Shown here piece by piece: positions 59,922 to 64,000 of a stretch of DNA of 64,000 bases; within the stretch, counting starts at the first letter, position 1; every line of letters begins with the position of its first letter. The translations under genes were made by a program, and so were the position numbers. The notes below the pieces were generated by a model. That model did no database searches. It was not told where the DNA came from and saw nothing but the letters and a program-made list of their open reading frames with translations. This stretch comes from [Mycobacterium] stephanolepidis (lineage in GTDB: Bacteria; Actinomycetota; Actinomycetes; Mycobacteriales; Mycobacteriaceae). The DNA lies in assembly GCF_002356335.1 (NCBI RefSeq), contig NZ_AP018165.1:2542001-2606000 (forward strand), read 5' to 3'.

Positions 59922-60680
59922 ATGTCTTCACCAAGCCAATCGGCCGCCGGGCATCCCGGTGAGCGCCGTATGGAGCGGCTGGCCCACGAGGTGACCGATG
60001 ATGTACTGGCCGCCGAGAAATACCTGCCTTCCTGGTTGCGCCCGGGCGCTCCGGAAAGCCGAATACCGGTCCTTATCGCTCTTGTCGCGGCAATCGGTCT
60101 TCAGCTGGCCATCCCCGCCCAGTTCAACCTGACGCCACGTTGGCCGCTACCGGCCCTCGAATCCGCACTCCTGGTCGTATTGGTGATCCTGAACCCGCTA
60201 AAGTTCACGCGTTCAACAACTCTCGGGCGCTGGGCGACATATGTGCTGATCGCAGCCATCACCGCCGACAACACCATCTCGGCGGCGCTGCTGGATTACA
60301 AGATCGTGACCGGGCAGATGGGTGACAACCCGCGCGTGCTCCTGGGCAGCGGCCTGGCCATCTTCATCACCAACATCATCGTGTTCGGCATGTGGTACTG
60401 GGAGTTTGACCGTGGCGGACCGTTCGCGCGCCACACCACCGAACGGCCGCATCCGGATTTTATGTTTCCGCAGATGGCCAATCCCGAACTCGCTCCGCCG
60501 GATTGGCGCCCAAAGTTCCCCGACTACCTCTACGTGAGCTTCACCAACGTCGTCGCGTTCTCCCCCACCGACACCATGCCACTGTCGCGCTGGGCGAAGA
60601 TGCTGATGACCTTGCAGTCGATGGTCGCGCTGTCCACAGTGGCACTGGTGCTGGCCCGTGCCGTGAACATTCTGGGCTAG
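59922..60680 (+). CDS. DUF1345-like integral membrane protein
   Basis: A 252-residue protein with a charged N-terminus and about five or six helices. The segment PDYLYVSFTNVVAFSPTDTMPLSRWAKMLMTLQSMVALSTVALVLAR resembles the C-terminal pore-like part of DUF1345 membrane proteins (shown here only for orientation; key residues are the YxSFT and SPTD motifs). Function unknown. A -10-like TAATAC (59910-59915) ends six bases before ATG 59922, again suggesting a leaderless start. Confidence 0.65.
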   Translation: MSSPSQSAAGHPGERRMERLAHEVTDDVLAAEKYLPSWLRPGAPESRIPVLIALVAAIGLQLAIPAQFNLTPRWPLPALESALLVVLVILNPLKFTRSTTLGRWATYVLIAAITADNTISAALLDYKIVTGQMGDNPRVLLGSGLAIFITNIIVFGMWYWEFDRGGPFARHTTERPHPDFMFPQMANPELAPPDWRPKFPDYLYVSFTNVVAFSPTDTMPLSRWAKMLMTLQSMVALSTVALVLARAVNILG

Positions 60681-60682
60681 CG

Positions 60683-61501
60683 GTGATCGCGCAGGGTTCG
60701 GCCCCGGCATCGGAGGTACCCGGGACCCTTAACCGGATTCTGCACCTGGCCACGATGCTCGCGGTGAACGCGATTCCCCTCACCGGCTGGTTCGTGGGCG
60801 GGTGGACCGCCGGTACGACGCTCGCGGTCTACTGGTTCGAAACTGTGGTGGCGTCTCTGTTCGTCGCACTCCGGGCACTTCTTCACAAGCGATGGAGTCC
60901 GCGCCGCGGGCACTTCAGGTACGAGGCACCGGGGCCGGATCAGAGCTACTCGCGAACTTCTTTCATCAAAGGATTCCTCTTCACGACTCTCGTCTTTTCG
61001 GGAGCACACGGGTTCTTTCTGGCCGTCATCGTGTTGCTCCTCACCCACAACGGCAAGGCCGCACTGATTGGTGTCGATTGGCACACTGTGGGATTCGGGT
61101 GCCTACAGGTTCTTATCGCACTGGCCGTCGACTTCCTGATCGACCTTCCGTCGCTGCGCCGTTGGTCTTTCTGGCAGCTGGAGGTGATGGCAAGCCGTGG
61201 GTTCATGCGGGTTGCCGTAGTACACCTCACCTTGATCTTCGGGATGTTCGCGGTCGCGGTCACCGACGCGCCCTCGGCGCTGTTCGGCGTGTTCGTGGTC
61301 CTGAAGACCATGTATTCACTCAGTGTCACGTTCCCGCAATGGGAGCCGGCCACCCCGCCGCGCTGGCTCAGCCGGGCGATGAACCGGATCCCCAGCGCGC
61401 GGCCGGGACTGACCTTCGAGCAGCAATGGGCCAAGGACCGGAACTACGAGACGGCACGGCGAAGGAAGAACGAAGAGCCCTGGACAGGGACGCGGCGGTG
61501 A
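60683..61501 (+). CDS. DUF6498-like integral membrane protein
   Basis: A 272-residue protein with about six helices; TTLAVYWFETVVASLFVALR and a conserved-looking central loop suggest the DUF6498 group, of unknown function. GTG 60683 lies two bases after the upstream stop, so translation is probably coupled. The C-terminus is charged and hydrophilic. It ends seven bases before convergent DUF5313. Confidence 0.6.
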   Translation: MIAQGSAPASEVPGTLNRILHLATMLAVNAIPLTGWFVGGWTAGTTLAVYWFETVVASLFVALRALLHKRWSPRRGHFRYEAPGPDQSYSRTSFIKGFLFTTLVFSGAHGFFLAVIVLLLTHNGKAALIGVDWHTVGFGCLQVLIALAVDFLIDLPSLRRWSFWQLEVMASRGFMRVAVVHLTLIFGMFAVAVTDAPSALFGVFVVLKTMYSLSVTFPQWEPATPPRWLSRAMNRIPSARPGLTFEQQWAKDRNYETARRRKNEEPWTGTRR

Positions 61502-61508
61502 GCGCTCC

Positions 61509-61925
61509 TCAGATGGGGTCGCTGCTGGAGTAGGTGTCGGTCGACTCCGGACGGGCACCGTAGCGCTGGGCGTATGTCTGGTGCTTGCGGGCGTGCTTTT
61601 CGCGGTTACCGATATCGGCGAGTTTCGGATCCAGATCATGCTGGGCCAACCGGTAGCGTCGCCAGATCTTGTTGAGAGCGTGGGTCATCAGGATCGCCCA
61701 CACGTAGATGGGCAGGGTGATCGCCACGTGCAGCAGCAGTCCACCCGGCAGGAGCCAGAACGGAGCCAGGATGAAATGCGGCGGGATCACGTACCGGATC
61801 ATGTGCCGCCGCACCGCGCCGGGACCGGACAGATCGTTGGTCACCCAATCCCGCATCGAGTCGGGTAAGCGCTTTCCGTAGGCGTAGGTGATGTACTGCC
61901 CCGCGGTGGGCCGATCCGTTGTCAT
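61509..61925 (-). CDS. DUF5313 membrane protein
   Basis: A 138-residue protein with YAYGKRLPDSMRDWVTNDLSGPGAVRRHMIR (key parts: RLPDSMRDWV and DLxGPGA) near residues 15-45, then two helices (about 47-85) and a hydrophilic tail, matching the actinobacterial DUF5313 family of unknown function. ATG 61925 has AGGAG five bases upstream; an in-frame GTG at 61931 does not. Upstream is a nested inverted repeat. Confidence 0.78.
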   Translation of the reverse strand: MTTDRPTAGQYITYAYGKRLPDSMRDWVTNDLSGPGAVRRHMIRYVIPPHFILAPFWLLPGGLLLHVAITLPIYVWAILMTHALNKIWRRYRLAQHDLDPKLADIGNREKHARKHQTYAQRYGARPESTDTYSSSDPI

Positions 61926-61946
61926 ACACACTCCTGGCGTCTTGTG

Positions 61947-62011
61947 CGGCTCTCGCCGGAGTGAGCAGCAGACAGCCCTGCTGAGTACAGGTAAGGCCCC
62001 GACGAGAGCCG
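61947..62011. repeat. Nested inverted repeats in the DUF5313/arsR gap
   Basis: Outer arms CGGCTCTCG (61947-61955) and CGAGAGCCG (62003-62011) are a perfect 9-bp match and enclose a perfect 6-bp hairpin CAGCAG/CTGCTG (61966-61971 and 61978-61983). The element ends about 15 bases before the DUF5313 ribosome site. It could be a structured 5' leader or an operator region; it matches no riboswitch class that I recognise. Confidence 0.6.
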
Positions 62012-62096
62012 TCAGGAACTATAGACGGGCCCCTGTCCTGCAGTGTTGCCGGGTTGCTAATCTTTGCAAGTTGTTGTGTGGTGAGGTGGACTGGAT

Positions 62097-62498
62097 ATGG
62101 ATGCGCGTCAACCGCTGTATCGGATGAAGGCGGATTTCTTCAAGACATTGGGCCATCCGGTGCGGATTCGGGTGCTCGAGCTGCTCAGCGAGCGCGATCA
62201 AGCCGTGTCGGAAATGCTGCCCGAAGTGGGTATCGAGGCGGCCAACCTGTCGCAGCAGCTGGCCGTACTGCGGCGTGCCGGCCTGGTGACCGCCCGCCGC
62301 GAAGGACTGTCCGTGCTGTACACACTGACTTCACCGCGCGTAGCCGAGTTACTGGCGACCGCACGCAAGATCTTGACCGGTGTGGTGGCCGATCAAGCCG
62401 AATGGCTCGACTCCGCCGATCCCGTCGTGCCCGAGCTGGCCGATGCCGCAGCGACCCGACTCGCAGACTCAGCCGCCCAGGCAGCCCGGCCCGAGTAG
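62097..62498 (+). CDS. ArsR-family regulator
   Basis: A 133-residue winged-helix protein: [18 protein letters not shown] (residues 15-32), recognition helix [18 protein letters not shown] (about 47-64) and wing [10 protein letters not shown]. No cysteine is present, so metal thiolate sensing of the ArsR/CmtR kind is unlikely. GAGGTGG lies seven bases before ATG 62097. Its 3' end overlaps convergent dnaE1 by 30 bp. Target genes are unknown. Confidence 0.88.
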   Translation: MDARQPLYRMKADFFKTLGHPVRIRVLELLSERDQAVSEMLPEVGIEAANLSQQLAVLRRAGLVTARREGLSVLYTLTSPRVAELLATARKILTGVVADQAEWLDSADPVVPELADAAATRLADSAAQAARPE

Positions 62499-64000
62499 CG
62501 CCTTGAGGTCACCCATCAGAGCCGATGATGGCGTCACCCGAAGCGACTGATCGAGTTCGAGCGTGGTGACACGCTCTCCGCTGATCAAACGCAGATGAAC
62601 CTGGTTGGTCCCGGGATGCCGCGCCAACACCTGCTTGAGTGCGGTCACCTTGTCGATGGTGCACTGACGTGTCGGCAGCGTGACCGCAACCGGACGATCG
62701 TCGGAGGCCTGCGAAAAGTCTGGCACCACAAGGTCGTTGGCAATCAGCGAAATCCGGTCATCACGGATCGCCACCTTCGCGTTCACCAGAACGACGGCGT
62801 CATCGGCGATCTCGGCGCCGTACACCGAATAGGCCTGCGGGAAGAAGAGCACCTCGATGCCACCGGTGAGGTCCTCGAGTTGCGCGGAAGCCCAAGGCAT
62901 TCCGTTCTTATTAACCCGACGGTTGACCGAGGCGAGGATCCCGCCCACGCGCACCTGAGTGTCGTTGGCGATGTCGCCTTCGAGGATCGTTGGGATCTGG
63001 GTGTCGGTCTGGCGACCCAGCAGGTGCGCCACTCCGTTGAGCGGGTGCCCGGATACGTACAGCCCCAGCATCTCTCGCTCGAGCGCGAGTTTATGTTTCT
63101 CTTCCCATTCCTCGTCGGGCACCTTGATGGCGAACACACTGGATGCGTCGGCATCGTCGTCCCCCGCGCCGCCGAAGAGGTCGAACTGCCCCATCGCTTC
63201 GGCCTTCTTGGTGCCCAACACCGAGTCGACGGCATCGGATTGGACGAGAAAAAGCCCCTTGCGGGAATGCCCCAGCGAGTCGAAGGCACCGGCCTTCACC
63301 AGCGATTCCGTGACCTTCTTATTGCAGGCCGCGATGTCGATCTTGTGCAGATAGTCGGAGAAATCGGTGAAGGCGCCCTTCGATTCCCGGGTCGCTATCA
63401 GCGACTGGACCACGTTGGCGCCGACATTTCGCACGCCGCCGAGCCCGTAGCGGATGTCTTCCCCCACCGAGGCGAAGTTGTGGACCGACTCGTTGACGTC
63501 TGGCGGTAGCACCGTGATGCCCAGCCGACGGCAATCGGCGAGGTAGATGGCCGCCTTGTCCTTGTCGTCACCCACGGAGGTAAGCAGCCCGGCCATGTAC
63601 TCGCCGGGGTAGTTGGCCTTGAGGTAGGCAGTCCAGAACGACACCAATCCGTAGCCGGCGGCGTGCGACTTGTTGAACGCGTATCCGGCGAACGGAAGAA
63701 TGGTGTCCCACAGCGCCTTCACGGCCTTCTCGGAGAAGCCGTTGTTGGTCATGCCCTCATAGAAGCCCTTGTACTCGGCTTCCAGCACTTCAAGCTTCTT
63801 CTTGCCCATGGCCTTGCGGAGCGCATCGGCCTTACCCATGGAGTACGAGGCAACCTTCTGGGCGATGAACATGATCTGCTCTTGGTAGACGATCAGACCG
63901 TAGGTCTCCGAGAGGATGTCCCTGAGCGGCTCCTCCAGTTCGGGGTGAATGGGCTTGATCGGCTGACGACCGTTCTTGCGGTCGGCGTAGTCGTTGTGTG
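62469..64000 (-). CDS. dnaE1: DNA polymerase III alpha subunit (3' part)
   Basis: The C-terminal 510 codons of the replicative polymerase; the frame is open to the window edge, so the gene continues beyond 64000. Visible are the end of the polymerase core ([21 protein letters not shown], key residues YQEQ), the finger region [18 protein letters not shown], the helix-hairpin-helix [13 protein letters not shown], the OB domain [17 protein letters not shown] and a C-terminal domain. M. tuberculosis DnaE1 is about 1184 residues and the end fits. It overlaps arsR by 30 bp at the 3' end. Confidence 0.97.
   Translation of the reverse strand, partial: HNDYADRKNGRQPIKPIHPELEEPLRDILSETYGLIVYQEQIMFIAQKVASYSMGKADALRKAMGKKKLEVLEAEYKGFYEGMTNNGFSEKAVKALWDTILPFAGYAFNKSHAAGYGLVSFWTAYLKANYPGEYMAGLLTSVGDDKDKAAIYLADCRRLGITVLPPDVNESVHNFASVGEDIRYGLGGVRNVGANVVQSLIATRESKGAFTDFSDYLHKIDIAACNKKVTESLVKAGAFDSLGHSRKGLFLVQSDAVDSVLGTKKAEAMGQFDLFGGAGDDDADASSVFAIKVPDEEWEEKHKLALEREMLGLYVSGHPLNGVAHLLGRQTDTQIPTILEGDIANDTQVRVGGILASVNRRVNKNGMPWASAQLEDLTGGIEVLFFPQAYSVYGAEIADDAVVLVNAKVAIRDDRISLIANDLVVPDFSQASDDRPVAVTLPTRQCTIDKVTALKQVLARHPGTNQVHLRLISGERVTTLELDQSLRVTPSSALMGDLKALLGPGCLGG

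Overview
The window is a high-GC actinobacterial chromosome segment. Its gene content and order match a Mycobacterium/Mycobacteroides core chromosome: cydABDC, pyk-tesB, lgt, the trp cluster, the his cluster, nadABC, the bio genes, treX, ilvA and dnaE1 sit in the relative order known from M. tuberculosis (roughly Rv1547-Rv1623). The extra genes between these blocks (MmpS/MmpL, nitroreductases, FAD monooxygenase) and the absence of treYZ next to treX suggest a rapidly growing mycobacterium, possibly of the M. abscessus/chelonae group. The species call is inference from recalled homologues; no database search was run.

Layout. 1-2035: the end of an O-antigen-ligase-like membrane protein coupled to a class III aminotransferase. 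2165-8454: cytochrome bd oxidase operon cydA-cydB-cydD-cydC plus a small DUF4190-type membrane protein. 8458-11856 (minus): NCS1 permease, an MprF-like DUF2156 protein and a tiny PLDc_N-type protein. 11853-16032 (minus): tesB, pyk, a SugE/Gdx guanidinium exporter preceded by a guanidine-II (mini-ykkC) riboswitch, a TM2 protein and lgt. 16067-21239 (minus): trpA, trpB, trpC, a trp-associated membrane protein and trpE. 21307-25459: divergent MarR regulator and mmpS-mmpL. 25627-26524: HIT protein and Bcp peroxiredoxin. 26498-32933 (minus): hisI, hisF, impA, hisA (priA), hisH, hisB, hisC, hisD with almost continuous 4-bp stop/start overlaps.

33047-34147: two nitroreductase-type genes. 34131-36475 (minus): a CitA/DcuS-type two-component system divergent from a NitT/TauT-type ABC transporter (36616-39318). 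39321-42777 (minus): nadC-nadB-nadA, divergent from the Nudix-type regulator NrtR with a perfect dyad over the nrtR start. 43645-47438: secreted-lipase-family protein, TetR and divergent FAD monooxygenase with a clear operator, and a C-terminal remnant of mqo. 47422-53372: DUF2567 protein, bsaP, bioB, bioQ, bioD, bioF, bioA with two identical BioQ boxes. 53468-57829: acyltransferase-SGNH protein and treX. 57836-59529 (minus): ilvA and a Ddn-like protein. 59688-62498: three small or medium membrane-protein genes, a DUF5313 gene and an ArsR regulator. 62469-64000: the 3' part of dnaE1.

Most of the window is housekeeping biosynthesis in tightly coupled operons. The parts that deserve attention are regulatory or accessory: the guanidine-II riboswitch, an apparent AUC start codon in tesB, a likely SOS-type box before the HIT gene, several clean dyads next to local regulators, the sensor/ABC transporter module, and a degenerate mqo fragment. 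I recognised no tRNA, rRNA, CRISPR array, insertion sequence or prophage. Convergent genes are packed so closely (five overlaps) that almost no room is left for intrinsic terminators.
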